Source of the DNA: Moritella sp.
GTDB lineage: Bacteria > Pseudomonadota > Gammaproteobacteria > Enterobacterales > Moritellaceae
Reading direction: 5' to 3'
DNA length: 64,000 nucleotides
Assembly (NCBI RefSeq): GCF_013215705.1
Contig: NZ_JABSQR010000022.1
Coordinates: 1 to 64,000, forward strand
The notes beneath the pieces are model-generated. The model saw only the letters and a list, made by a program, of their open reading frames with translations. It ran no database searches and was not told where the DNA came from. The translations under genes were made by a program, and so were the position numbers. Positions within the stretch are counted from its first letter, which is position 1. Each line of letters begins with the position of its first letter. Of the stretch, positions 23,991 through 33,971 are shown piece after piece.

Positions 23991-24938
23991 GTGTGTACGA
24001 TGCAGAAAGAAAATAAAAAACAAGTTAACCGTTTTACCCGCATCGGAAAGTTGTTGGATTTTATCAATGAAAACATAGACCAACCGTTATCAGTTGAACA
24101 ACTGGCGGATAAAAGTTGTTGGTCACGTTGGCAATTACAGCGCGTATTTCATCATGAAACGGGGCTGAATCTTGCGCAGTATGTGCGAGAGTTAAAATTG
24201 AGTTTAGCGGCTGAGCAATTATTAGGCAGTAAAAGTCGGGTTGTTGATATCGCGTTGGCGTTAGGTTTTAGCTCTGAAGTTAGTTTTAGTCGTACGTTTA
24301 AAAATATGTTTGCATATTCGCCAATGGCGTACCGCCGACGCGGTAAACGCCTTGGTCTACGCACCCCAATTAAGCTCTGTTCACGGGTATTAGATAGCTT
24401 TGATCTAGAGGCTCGATTATTACAAATTCGTATTGAAACCCGCCCAGAATTTACGCTTTACTGCACATCTGGCATTATTTCAGGATTGTTTTCATTAACA
24501 CCTAATTATCAACAGCAAGTCCCGCTCATTTGGTCTGAATTTGTCGAAAACTTGCCTGAAGCTGAAATGCTGTCCGTGTTGAGTGAAAGCTCATCACTGG
24601 CTGCGGATATAGAGTTGATTGGTGTTGTCGGAGTGATTAAAGCCAATGATGATATAGATGCGATCCCTTATTGGGCGGGTAGTACTGCGAGTGATCTACT
24701 CGGCACTACGTCATTAGATACTATAGATATACCTGCACAAGAGTACGCTGTTATTCCATTTACAGGACCGATTAAACAATTAGAACAAGTACTTGCTTGG
24801 TTGTTTTCACATTGGATACCGGATTCAAATTATGACAGTGTTGACGGTTATGAATTGGAGATCTATCCGATAAATTATGACCCAGAGGACTTATCTTCTT
24901 ACATGGAATATTGGCTACCAATCGAACCTCGAAGCTAA
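23991..24938 (+). CDS. AraC-family regulator with C-terminal effector-binding domain
   Basis: This protein of about 315 residues has the DNA-binding domain at the N-terminus (about residues 15-115: LSVEQLADKSCWSRWQLQRVF, then VVDIALALGFSSEVSFSRTFK). A GyrI-like effector-binding domain follows, the same order as in Rob. It probably senses a small molecule such as the ferric siderophore and activates the receptor and transport genes downstream. The start is ambiguous: GTG at 23991 is four bases from AAAGG and ATG at 24000 is thirteen. A Fur box upstream makes the gene itself iron-regulated. Confidence 0.78.
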   Translation: MCTMQKENKKQVNRFTRIGKLLDFINENIDQPLSVEQLADKSCWSRWQLQRVFHHETGLNLAQYVRELKLSLAAEQLLGSKSRVVDIALALGFSSEVSFSRTFKNMFAYSPMAYRRRGKRLGLRTPIKLCSRVLDSFDLEARLLQIRIETRPEFTLYCTSGIISGLFSLTPNYQQQVPLIWSEFVENLPEAEMLSVLSESSSLAADIELIGVVGVIKANDDIDAIPYWAGSTASDLLGTTSLDTIDIPAQEYAVIPFTGPIKQLEQVLAWLFSHWIPDSNYDSVDGYELEIYPINYDPEDLSSYMEYWLPIEPRS

Positions 24939-25002
24939 AATAATTTGAACTTTTTGATTATTGCACCAAATTGTTAATTTTTTCTCTAAATCTCCCTATA
25001 CA

Positions 25003-25031
25003 ATGCAAACGATAATAATTATCATTTGCAT
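25003..25031 (+). promoter_or_regulatory. Fur box, near-perfect palindrome
   Basis: From 25003 to 25031 the sequence ATGCAAACGATAATAATTATC then ATTTGCAT is almost its own reverse complement over 29 bp and contains GATAATAATTATC. It lies 21 bp before the receptor start codon and should block transcription of the uptake genes when iron is plentiful. Confidence 0.85.
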
Positions 25032-25052
25032 GAATTGAGATTTGGAGTCCGA

Positions 25053-27188
25053 ATGTTATACCAACCTGCTCGTATATTTTCCCCTGTGGCCTTTGCCATT
25101 ATTTGCGCTTTATCGAGTTCAGCTTTTGCTGAGCAGTCTATTAGCGGTAATTCTAGCGATAGTACTGAAGAGCAAATGACTATCTTTGGTAAAGCGTACC
25201 GAAACACCGCAACCAAAACGGCATTAGCGCCGATCGATACACCGCAAGCGATTACTGACGTAGATAGAGAAACGCTTGATTTACGAGGGGTGAAGTCGGT
25301 AGCCGAAGCACTTCGTTATGTACCTGCAGTGAATACTGAACTAAGGGGTGGCGCGGTTTCTCGATTAGATTTATTTAATATTCGTGGTTTTATTAACTAT
25401 CAAAATTTTTACGATGGTTTGCCGCTGATGTTTAATGGCTGGAATCTACAGCCACAAATTGATTCAATTGCACTTGAACAAGTCGAAGTGTTTAAGGGAC
25501 CAACCTCTGTTTTGTATGGCAATATCCCACCGGGCGGTATGGTCAATCTCATTGCTAAATCACCACAACAAGAACAAAGTACCGATGTGACGATAACTGG
25601 TGGTAGCCGTGATCACAAAGAGTTCTCTATTGATTCCACTGGTCAGATAGCTGATTCAAATCTGTCTTATCGTGTCGTTGCTTTAGCGCGTAAGAAAGAG
25701 GGACAAGCAGATACCTCTGAAGAAGAGCGTTATGTATTGGCGCCATCTTTAGATTGGCAGTTGTCTGATAAGACGCTAGTTAATTTTAATGTTTATTACC
25801 AAAATGATCCATCAGCAGGTATTTACACATCAGTACCTGGGGCGGGGAGTGTGTTATCAAATCCTAACGGGAAGCTTGATCCTAGTACTTTCACAGGTGA
25901 TGAAAATTGGAATACCTATGAGCGTGAAGTATTAATGCTGGGTTATAAAATTAACCATGAGTTTAATAATAACTGGGCCTTCTAGATGAATGCGCGTTAC
26001 ATGGATGCGGATGCTTACCAAGAAAATACCTATAACACTGCGCTGCAGAGCGATATGCGTACCGTTGGCCGTAATGCGTATCTTACCGATGAGAAATCAC
26101 AAAGCTTTGTTATCGATAATCAAATTTCAGGTCGTTTCAATACAGGCGTACTCGAACATAACGTACTGTTAGGGTTTGATTATCAGCAACTCGATTCACG
26201 TATTATTTACAAAGATGCCAGTGCGCCATCGATTGATGTGTTTAATCCTAATCATCAACAAATCGACGGTAGCTCGCTTAATTTCACCTACACCACCGAT
26301 TTTGATCTAGAAAGTAATCAAGTCGGGCTTTATGTACAAGATCAGCTGGTATTAGGTAATTGGATTGTGATCGCTGGTGGCCGTTATGATGAATATGAAC
26401 AAACATCAACAGACCATGCTTCAGGGGCTGATACTGCTGCAGCCATTAAACAAGATAACTTTGCTTTCCGTTTAGGCGGTTTATATAACTTTGATAATGG
26501 CTTAGCACCTTATGTCAGTTATGCACAGAGTTTTGAACCTGTCGTGGGGGCAGATCGTCACGGCAATGCGTTTGTACCATCAACTGGTGAGCAATGGGAA
26601 GCGGGTCTGAAATATGAATCTGCAGATATGAGTAAAACGTTTGTTGTTTCGATGTTTAACATTATTAAGAAGAATGATTTAACGCGAGATCCGACTGGCG
26701 GAGCATATGACAAAGTTCAAACGGGCGAAACGCAGTCTAAAGGCGTTGAATTCGAAGCGAATGTCATGCTAACCGACAATCTAGATCTTGCGACGAGTTA
26801 TACCTATATGGACATGAAAGTGACCGAGGATAATACCGGGTTGGAAGGTAAAACGCCGATTTGGGTTCCCAAGCATGCTGCGAATGCGTGGTTGAATTAT
26901 TACATTTATAACGGTATGCCAGCCGGGACGACCATAGGTACGGGTATCCGTTATGTTGGTGAAACTCAGATTGATGCGATGAATAGCGATCAAGTACCTG
27001 ATTACACACTCGTTGATATGTCAATTGCTTATGATCTATCTTACTTAAGCGACAGTTTAGATGGTTCAAGTATTTCTGTGGTAGCGAGTAACTTGTTTGG
27101 CACTGAATATTATTCTTGTTATGACACGAACAATTGCTGGTTTGGTGCTGAGCGTAATATTACTGCTAATGTTAAATTTAACTTTTAA
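25053..27188 (+). pseudogene. TonB-dependent siderophore receptor interrupted by an amber codon
   Basis: A single frame of about 711 codons encodes a ferric-siderophore receptor. It has a signal peptide (MLYQPARIF...SSSAFA then EQ), a TonB-box-like region, a plug domain (DTPQAITDVDRETLD, VEVFKGPTSVLYGNIPPGG) and a C-terminal beta barrel ending in aromatic F (NVKFNF). It is most like FhuA/FoxA-type receptors. A TAG at 25983-25985, after NNWAF and before MNARYMDADAY, splits it into 310 and 400 residues with no frame change. All other motifs are intact, so the event is recent, an error, or read through. The start at 25053 follows GGAG by six bases, and the gene sits behind a strong Fur box. Confidence 0.85.
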
Positions 27189-27259
27189 TCGTTAATTTGA
27201 TTTCAATAGGACCAGGTGTCATGCCTGGACAATTTATGCCTCTAGATAAGGATGCGAAT

Positions 27260-27955
27260 ATGCAGGCTACGCATTATGCGCAATTTTTTCAAACTGCGTT
27301 ATCCATCACCCCCTTATTAAAAGGCGGACTGGATAACCCTGAAAAAGCGCATTTTAATCCGCAGCAAGATAGTCAGGTTGCGATTAAGCAACTGTATAAT
27401 TATTGGCAAATGCAACATCCAGAGGCGGGTGCTTCTTATTGGTTAACACGGGGTTGGACTATGTTGATATGGCAACCGTTATACCTCGCATTTATTGGCG
27501 TTTATGCGACTCATGCGGTGCCTAAATTAAGTTTAGTTGGACAATATCAGGGTGATTACGGCCTTGTCGCTGGATTCACTTTGCCGGAACACCGCTTAGT
27601 TACTGGGGATTTACTGGCATTAATTGCTTATTCGGGACAAGAATTGACATTATTATTTGCCTCTTTGCGAGAACAATTCGCGCTGCAATACCGTTTGCGA
27701 CCGGGCTTTGTTGCGCATTTATTAGCGGACAGTATTCTGGTTAATCTCACCGCATTACAACAATTACGTGCTGATTTAGATGTGTATGAACAGGCAAAAC
27801 TATGGTTTGCTGCGTTTGATTTACCGAATAAACACTTGAGTGCACTTTATAAAGCCCCTGAAGCTGAATTATGGTCAGTTAAACGCATCAGTTGTTGCAT
27901 GCATTACCGCCGCGATGACGGTGACTTGTGTTCTAACTGCCCAAAGAATAAATAG
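27260..27955 (+). CDS. Siderophore ferric iron reductase, FhuF-like (paralogue 2)
   Basis: This protein of about 231 residues ends in SCCMHYRRDDGDLCSNCPKNK, again Cys-Cys-x10-Cys-x2-Cys for a [2Fe-2S] cluster. It is plainly related to the protein at 23174-23863 over its whole length. The ATG at 27260 with AAGG eight bases upstream is used. It lies directly before the ABC transporter genes (7-bp gap), so it is expressed with them. Having two reductases in one locus suggests either different siderophores or a duplication. Confidence 0.82.
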   Translation: MQATHYAQFFQTALSITPLLKGGLDNPEKAHFNPQQDSQVAIKQLYNYWQMQHPEAGASYWLTRGWTMLIWQPLYLAFIGVYATHAVPKLSLVGQYQGDYGLVAGFTLPEHRLVTGDLLALIAYSGQELTLLFASLREQFALQYRLRPGFVAHLLADSILVNLTALQQLRADLDVYEQAKLWFAAFDLPNKHLSALYKAPEAELWSVKRISCCMHYRRDDGDLCSNCPKNK

Positions 27956-27962
27956 GATTTAA

Positions 27963-28730
27963 ATGTTTGAATTGAAAAATGTTGTTGTGAACCGTGATGG
28001 GCGTGACATCTTGTCTATTGAGCAGCTGCAAATCGATAGTAATGAATTTACGGTGATCCTCGGTCACAATGGTTCTGGTAAGTCGACCTTAGCACAGGTG
28101 TTAGCTGGTCAGTTAAAGCCAGACAGCGGCAAGATTGAGTTTTCAGAACAATTAATGAGTACGCTATCAACAAAACTATTAGCACAAAAAATTGCGTTTT
28201 TACCACAACGTTTACCCGAAGTTGCTGGTTTAACGGTGAAGGAACTTGTGCGGCTAGGGCGCTTTGCTTGGCGTGGCACTTTTGGGCGTTATAACCAACA
28301 AGACACAGATATTATCGAAACCGCGATGCAACAAACGGATACTGCGCAATTTTGCGATCATATTGCAGACAGTCTTTCTGGCGGTGAGCGTCAAAGAGCC
28401 TGGATTGCGATGCTATTGGCACAACAATCGCGGGTATTAATCTTGGATGAACCGACTTCTGCACTCGATGTTGGTCATCAATATGATCTGTTATCACTAC
28501 TGCAGTCGCTTAACAGGGAGTCTGGGCAGGGAGTGATAGTGATCCTACATGACATTAATTTAGCGCTAAGATTTGCGACACGTGTGGTTGCTTTAAAACA
28601 AGGGAAGATTAGTTTTTCAGGAGATCATAGTATTTTGTTCGATAGTAAAAAACTCTCTGCCTTGTATGGCACCGATATTACATTAATAGATCATCCAAGC
28701 CGAGATGAGAAGGTTGCTGTTGTATGTTAA
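27963..28730 (+). CDS. Iron-siderophore ABC transporter ATPase (FhuC/FepC-like)
   Basis: This 255-residue ABC ATPase has Walker A GHNGSGKST (near residues 34-42), the signature LSGGERQR (near 140-147), Walker B VLILDEPTSALD and the H-loop His in ILHDINLA. The closest type is FhuC/FepC, which powers import of ferric siderophores. It overlaps the next gene by seven bases, so translation is coupled. Confidence 0.88.
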   Translation: MFELKNVVVNRDGRDILSIEQLQIDSNEFTVILGHNGSGKSTLAQVLAGQLKPDSGKIEFSEQLMSTLSTKLLAQKIAFLPQRLPEVAGLTVKELVRLGRFAWRGTFGRYNQQDTDIIETAMQQTDTAQFCDHIADSLSGGERQRAWIAMLLAQQSRVLILDEPTSALDVGHQYDLLSLLQSLNRESGQGVIVILHDINLALRFATRVVALKQGKISFSGDHSILFDSKKLSALYGTDITLIDHPSRDEKVAVVC

Positions 28731-29677
28731 TTAGAAAAAAAATGACTAAATTGATTCAATTATTTATCGCATCTGTACTGCTGATAACCCCATTATTTTC
28801 ACAGGCTGAGATAACGGTAACGGACAGTCGAGGTAATAAGCAGCTAGCGCAATATGCGCAACGTATTGTCGTGCTGAATTGGGATCTGGCCGAGCAAATT
28901 TTAGAGTTAGATGTTGTTCCTGTCGGTATGCCAGATATTGCAGGTTACAGAGAATGGGTAAGTAAACCTGAAGTGCCAGCAGAAGTGCAAGACATTGGTA
29001 CTCGAGTTGAGCCTAATTATGAGAAGATCGCGGCGCTGAAACCGGATGTTATTATTATTGCATCACCGCAAGCAGACTTGCAAAGTAAATTGGAGCGAAT
29101 AGCACCGGTATTATTTTATCAAACTTTTAGTGCATCTCATGATAATGCACAAGCCGCTTTAGATAATTTTCGTTACTTAGCCGGAGTTGTGAATAAACAA
29201 GAATTTGCAGAGCGAAAGATTGCGGCAATGGCGGATAAACTCGATGATTTGAAGCAGCGTTTATTGCAGGCTTATGATGGTCAATTGCCAAAGGTTGCCA
29301 CATTGCGTTTTGTTAGCACAACATCTGTGTATCTGTATGGCAGTAATTCCATGCCGCAATATGCCTTAAAACAATTAGGTATCGAGCCAGCGTTAGACCT
29401 GCCTGTAACCCAATGGGGTATAGTACAAAAACGCATTTCAGACCTACATACAATTACTGATGGTACTGTTTTGTACTTTGAACCGTTTGATCAACAGCAG
29501 ACATTGTCTCGTTCAAGATTATGGCAGTCTATGCCTTTTGTCCGGAGTAAGCGCGTTAATAGTGTTGCGACAAGCTGGAGTTACGGTGGGGCAATGTCAA
29601 TTCAATACATTGCGGAAGGGATCGCCGAGAGCTTATTAGCGTTAGCGCATAAGCAGAATAATACGGCCGGTAATTAG
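28724..29677 (+). CDS. Periplasmic iron-siderophore-binding protein (FhuD-like)
   Basis: This 317-residue class III binding protein has a signal peptide (MTKLIQLFIASVLLITPLFSQA) followed by ITVTDSRGNKQL. It also has QRIVVLNWDLAEQILEL and an ALKPDVIII segment, typical of FhuD and related ferric-siderophore binding proteins. It delivers the siderophore to the inner membrane permease encoded next. The first ATG at 28724 overlaps the ATPase gene, and an ATG at 28742 would give a more standard signal peptide. Confidence 0.87.
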   Translation: MLIRKKMTKLIQLFIASVLLITPLFSQAEITVTDSRGNKQLAQYAQRIVVLNWDLAEQILELDVVPVGMPDIAGYREWVSKPEVPAEVQDIGTRVEPNYEKIAALKPDVIIIASPQADLQSKLERIAPVLFYQTFSASHDNAQAALDNFRYLAGVVNKQEFAERKIAAMADKLDDLKQRLLQAYDGQLPKVATLRFVSTTSVYLYGSNSMPQYALKQLGIEPALDLPVTQWGIVQKRISDLHTITDGTVLYFEPFDQQQTLSRSRLWQSMPFVRSKRVNSVATSWSYGGAMSIQYIAEGIAESLLALAHKQNNTAGN

Positions 29678-29743
29678 GTCATTAGTTTTCGATTGCAATA
29701 AATAACGCAGTGAAATAAAAAATTTGTTAGAACGGGAAGATAG

Positions 29744-31705
29744 ATGTTGAGGTATTTAATGACAGTGCTGGCGCTGATGCTAGCACTGTTCTTATCGTTG
29801 CAGTTACAAACTGAATTAACGATCACGAAGCAGTTGGCATTAATCTGTGGTCTAGAACCGCTAGAGTTTGTTGAGGTTGATTTTGTTTACGCTATTTTAC
29901 CACGTTTGGTGATAGCTATTTTGGTGGGGGCAAGTTTAGGTTTAGTCGGCAGTTTAATGCAACAATTGACGCAAAACCCATTGTTATCGCCTTTAACTTT
30001 TGGCACCTCTTCGGGGGCTTGGTTAGCCTTGGTATTAGTAGCGGTATTTTTTCCCGATTTAGGCATTGAAAATAGTAATATTTTTGCTTTATTTGGGGCG
30101 TTATTAGCAATGGCGTTAGTGCTATTGATCACTGGGCTTAATAATCTTTCAGGCTTGCCCGTTATTCTTGCGGGGATGGCGGTTAATTTATTACTTGGTG
30201 CCTTGGCGACAGGGGTGATTTTGCTTAATGATCAATATGCTAAAAACTTGTTTATTTGGGGCGCCGGTGATCTCGCTCAAAATGGTTGGGATTGGGTATA
30301 TTGGTTAATGCCACGCATGCTGGTTGGCTTGATTATTTTGGCGGTAGCACCACGGGTATTAACGTTAATGCGCATTGGTCAGCAAGGTGCAAGTGCTCGT
30401 GGTCTTAACATTATGCCGACATTTTTGCTGTTATTGTTATTAGGCGTATGGTTAATATCATCAGCAATTACGGCAGTTGGCGTGATTGGTTTTGTTGGCT
30501 TATTAACGCCTAATATAGCTCGGTTTTTAGGTGCCAGAACAGCACGTGATGAACTCTGTTATAGCTTATTATTAGGCGCATTATTTTTAGTGTTAACGGA
30601 TAGTTTGGCTGCATGGGTAAGTCAGTTTACCCTCGATTTTATACCGAGTGGAACCGCAGCCGCAGTGATTGGAGCACCTGCGCTTATTTGGTTTAGTCGG
30701 AGCGCATTAAAGGCGGAAGATCAAATGGTGTTTCGTTTACCGCAAGGTATTAGCCGTTTAAAAATGCGGGTTTTTATTGCTATTTTAGCCAGTATTGTGC
30801 TCTCGGTGACGCTATCAAGTGTCTTTGTTATGCAAGACAGTTCCTGGGCATTAGCATGGCCAGATGCGTTTTCTTGGTCGATACGATGGCCACGTATTTT
30901 AACGTCTTTAGCCGCTGGTGCAGGTTTGGCTGTTGCCGGCACCATTTTACAACGTTTGATTCATAACCCGCTCGCGAGCCCTGATATTTTAGGTATTTCG
31001 GCAGGGGCTATTTTTGCGTTGGTATTTGCGAGTATGTTTTGGGGTATTACTATTTTTGAAGCCGGTCCACTAGTTGCGTTTGTTGGGGCGATGGGGGCGT
31101 TAGTAATCATTTTACTTTTGGGTAAAAAACATGATTATTCACCGCCGAAGTTAATTCTTACCGGTATTGCGTTAACGGCATTGATTGAAGCCTTCGTACA
31201 ATTTGCGCTGGCGCGTGGTAATGATGATGTTTATGGTATTTTAGCTTGGTTGGCGGGATCTAGCTATAGAGTAAGTGCAAATCAAGCTGTGATTCTTGCC
31301 GTGAGCGTGATGTTATTATTGCTATTAGCATTTTCACTATCACGTTGGTTAACATTAATATCTGCTGGCAAAGAAATGGCATTTTCACGAGGGTTAAATG
31401 GCTCAGCTGCTTTTGTATTATTACTCTGTTTGGTCGCGCTACTTGTGGCGTTTGTCACCGCTAACATGGGGCCAGTCGCTTTTATCGGTTTACTTGCACC
31501 GCATATGGCGGCGATGTTGGGTGCCAAAAGTGTCAAGCAACAACTTTTGGTCAGCGCATTACTGGGGGGATTTTTAGTGCAGTTTTCTGATTGGCTTGGT
31601 CAAGTTATTCTGTATCCTGCTCAGCTAGCTGCCGGGATCTTGGTTTCGCTCATCGGGGGAAGCTACTTTATTTTCTTATTGATTAAGGGTCGATTAAGTA
31701 CCTAG
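29744..31705 (+). CDS. Fused iron-siderophore ABC permease (FhuB-like)
   Basis: This 653-residue permease is made of two FecCD-type halves in tandem, the FhuB arrangement. Each half carries the conserved SLGLVGSLMQQLTQNPL or AVAGTILQRLIHNPLASPDI block and a C-terminal GFVGLLTPN/GFIGLLAPH-like loop that contacts the ATPase. About 20 membrane helices are predicted. It completes the uptake system with the ATPase and binding protein. A fused permease favours hydroxamate siderophores. Confidence 0.9.
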   Translation: MLRYLMTVLALMLALFLSLQLQTELTITKQLALICGLEPLEFVEVDFVYAILPRLVIAILVGASLGLVGSLMQQLTQNPLLSPLTFGTSSGAWLALVLVAVFFPDLGIENSNIFALFGALLAMALVLLITGLNNLSGLPVILAGMAVNLLLGALATGVILLNDQYAKNLFIWGAGDLAQNGWDWVYWLMPRMLVGLIILAVAPRVLTLMRIGQQGASARGLNIMPTFLLLLLLGVWLISSAITAVGVIGFVGLLTPNIARFLGARTARDELCYSLLLGALFLVLTDSLAAWVSQFTLDFIPSGTAAAVIGAPALIWFSRSALKAEDQMVFRLPQGISRLKMRVFIAILASIVLSVTLSSVFVMQDSSWALAWPDAFSWSIRWPRILTSLAAGAGLAVAGTILQRLIHNPLASPDILGISAGAIFALVFASMFWGITIFEAGPLVAFVGAMGALVIILLLGKKHDYSPPKLILTGIALTALIEAFVQFALARGNDDVYGILAWLAGSSYRVSANQAVILAVSVMLLLLLAFSLSRWLTLISAGKEMAFSRGLNGSAAFVLLLCLVALLVAFVTANMGPVAFIGLLAPHMAAMLGAKSVKQQLLVSALLGGFLVQFSDWLGQVILYPAQLAAGILVSLIGGSYFIFLLIKGRLST

Positions 31706-31832
31706 GGTTAAATGATCGGGTATTATCTTCAACTTATATCAATCTGATTTGTTGATGATTATATATTGAATAACAATCCCTTAGCGTGTAACTTTGATAT
31801 AAACGAGCAGCTAGCGCGACTAAGGGAATGAC

Positions 31833-32288
31833 ATGATAATAAGAAAAGCCAAACATAATGATATTGATGGAATTAGCCAGTTAATCACACCTCTTGTCAT
31901 TAAATATATTTTACCTACCTGCAATAAAGAGGGCGGGCTGTTAATAATCAATTCTATGGCACCAAATTGTATCTCTAACTATTTAGATGCGGGTTATGCA
32001 TATCATGTTGCAGAATTAAATGGCGAACTAATTGGTGTTGTTGGGATGAAAGGAAATTCGCATTTGTATCATTTATTTGTGGTTGAAGCCCAGCAAGGCA
32101 AAGGTCTTTCGAGAAAATTATGGGAACAGGCGAGAGATGAATGTTTAGCGAATGGAAATCAGGGTAAATTTACAGTCAACTCTGCATTGAATGCAGCAGA
32201 TGTATACCTAAAGTTCGGATTTGTACCTGTCAGTGGTATTCGTGAAAAACAGGGTGTTAAAGATATGCCGATGGAATTAGAGTATTGA
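31833..32288 (+). CDS. GNAT family N-acetyltransferase
   Basis: This 151-residue GNAT has LYHLFVVEAQQGKGLSRKLWEQA near residue 75 (acetyl-CoA site, Q-x-x-G-K/G-x-S/G) and VNSALNAADVYLKFGF near residue 118. It is similar to acetyltransferases acting on small molecules or ribosomal protein N-termini. The substrate is unknown. It stands alone after the siderophore locus, and the start follows AAGGGAATGAC. Confidence 0.8.
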   Translation: MIIRKAKHNDIDGISQLITPLVIKYILPTCNKEGGLLIINSMAPNCISNYLDAGYAYHVAELNGELIGVVGMKGNSHLYHLFVVEAQQGKGLSRKLWEQARDECLANGNQGKFTVNSALNAADVYLKFGFVPVSGIREKQGVKDMPMELEY

Positions 32289-32366
32289 TTTATTTTGTTA
32301 ACAAGTTAGAGTAGTCATTTTATATTTATATCGTGTTCGTCGGTTAAGCTAGAATGAGTTGATTTT

Positions 32367-32804
32367 ATGAAAAATAATAACGGTTTTACACTAATTGAGT
32401 TAGTGATAGTTATCATCGTATTAGGTGTTTTAGCCGCAACAGCGATCCCTACATTTATTAATATCCAACATGATGCAAGCCGGGCTGTAGTTAGAAATTT
32501 GAGCGGTAGTTTAAAAACGGCCATGGATTTAGTTAATATACGTAAAGAAATTGATGACTCAGAAACCAGTGTTGATTATAACGGTAACACTATCACGCTC
32601 GTCAATGGTTACCCTAAACCAGCTGCTCCTGAAATGCGTTTTTTACTTAATATGGAATTACCGAGTACAACATGGACGCTTAATTGGTTAACTGTGCCTT
32701 GTGATGGCTCTGCTTTTTGTATTCTTGGTAATAGAAGTTATACCAATAATCCAGAAATTGATGACGTTACATCTGGACACGTTGTGTTCTTATCGTTGTC
32801 ATAA
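32367..32804 (+). CDS. Type IV prepilin-like protein (MSHA/T2SS type)
   Basis: This 145-residue protein begins MKNNNG then FTLIELVIVIIVLGVLAATA. That is the prepilin peptidase cleavage site (Gly-Phe, with Glu5) and the hydrophobic N-terminal helix of type IV pilins and pseudopilins. Two cysteines near the end (CDG, CILG) can form the D-region disulfide. The mature protein would be assembled in the inner membrane or pilus. It is an orphan here, with no assembly genes adjacent, and may be a minor pilin used by a system elsewhere. Confidence 0.85.
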   Translation: MKNNNGFTLIELVIVIIVLGVLAATAIPTFINIQHDASRAVVRNLSGSLKTAMDLVNIRKEIDDSETSVDYNGNTITLVNGYPKPAAPEMRFLLNMELPSTTWTLNWLTVPCDGSAFCILGNRSYTNNPEIDDVTSGHVVFLSLS

Positions 32805-32935
32805 ATGACTTGTATATAAGTCATTGTAAATACTATTTTAAAGGCTATAGTTTAGTAATAGTTTATTATGACAACTTGACGGGTTTAAAAAAAATATTAA
32901 TCGTTAAGTAAACAGCACATTATTAGGGTGATTAT

Positions 32936-33970
32936 ATGAAGGGAATTATAGCGACCACAGTTGTTGCTGGCCTGCTACTTTCTGGCTGCAGTGAAGAACA
33001 GGTTGTAATACCTGAACCGGACTCGCGGCCTGTTAAACTGCAAACCGTCGAGGTTGGTATTAAAGATACATTTCGAACCTTTCCAGGTATTGTCGAAGCC
33101 GATGATAAAGCGGTACTTGCATTCCGAGTTTCGGGTCTATTATCTTCGGTGGATGCCAATCCTGGCCAAAATGTGGTTAAAGGTCAGACACTTGCTCGTT
33201 TAAATCAAGATGAATTCTTGTTGCAGGTTGAGCAAGCTCAAGCTAATTATGAACTCGCCACAGTACAGTTTAAGCGTGATGCTAAATTACGTAAAACTAA
33301 TGTTGTTTCTGAATTAGCATACGATATTTCTAAGGCTAAGCGCAACCAAGCGCAAGCTACGTTGAGTAAACAAGAATCCAACCTCGGTTATGCGACCTTG
33401 GTCGCCCCTTATGATGGCACCTTATCTTTATCTTTAAAGGAAAATCATGAATATGTGATGGCGAAAGAAGCCGTGATGCATATTCAGCGGGCGGGCATTA
33501 TTAATGTCACTTTCCAACTGCCTGAACAGCTGCTTGCACGTTTTAATAATGAGTATAGTCGTCGCCCAACCGTTATGTTCGATACTATCCGCGGTGAAGA
33601 ATTTCCTGCTCAATTTAAAGAAATCGATATTGAAGCCAACGCGACAAATTCCAGCTATAAAGTCACCTTGTTTATGGACCGACCTGAAGGTAAAAATATC
33701 CTACCGGGGATGGCGGGTACCGTCCGTATTGCGCTTCCTAAAGGTAGTGCCAGTGCGATTTATCCGCAAGCATTAATGCGAAAGGGTGACTCAGTTTTTG
33801 TATGGCAGGTTGATGATCAAGGTATTGTGCACAAGCGAGAAGTCGAGTTAGATGCAAGTGGGCGTGTAACGAAAGGCTTAAACGATGGTGATAATATTGC
33901 CGTTTCTGGTGTGAGTGAATTGCGAGAAGGTCAGAAAGTACGATCTTGGATCAAGGAGCGGGGACTGTAA
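32936..33970 (+). CDS. RND efflux periplasmic adaptor lipoprotein (first of two)
   Basis: This 344-residue membrane fusion protein has a lipobox (GLLLSGCSEE) making it an inner-membrane-anchored lipoprotein. A barrel-sandwich/biotinyl-lipoyl-like part (FRVSGLLSSVDANPGQNVVKGQ), a helical hairpin and a beta-barrel with LPGMAGTVRIALP follow. It bridges the RND pump to an outer-membrane channel. It is the first gene of an operon with a second adaptor (start one base after its stop) and the pump. Confidence 0.87.
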   Translation: MKGIIATTVVAGLLLSGCSEEQVVIPEPDSRPVKLQTVEVGIKDTFRTFPGIVEADDKAVLAFRVSGLLSSVDANPGQNVVKGQTLARLNQDEFLLQVEQAQANYELATVQFKRDAKLRKTNVVSELAYDISKAKRNQAQATLSKQESNLGYATLVAPYDGTLSLSLKENHEYVMAKEAVMHIQRAGIINVTFQLPEQLLARFNNEYSRRPTVMFDTIRGEEFPAQFKEIDIEANATNSSYKVTLFMDRPEGKNILPGMAGTVRIALPKGSASAIYPQALMRKGDSVFVWQVDDQGIVHKREVELDASGRVTKGLNDGDNIAVSGVSELREGQKVRSWIKERGL

Positions 33971-33971
33971 T

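Noticed and set aside
25986-27188. Independent gene starting at the ATG after the amber codon
   Set aside because: The frame continues the receptor barrel without a signal peptide or ribosome binding site, so it is the second half of one interrupted gene.
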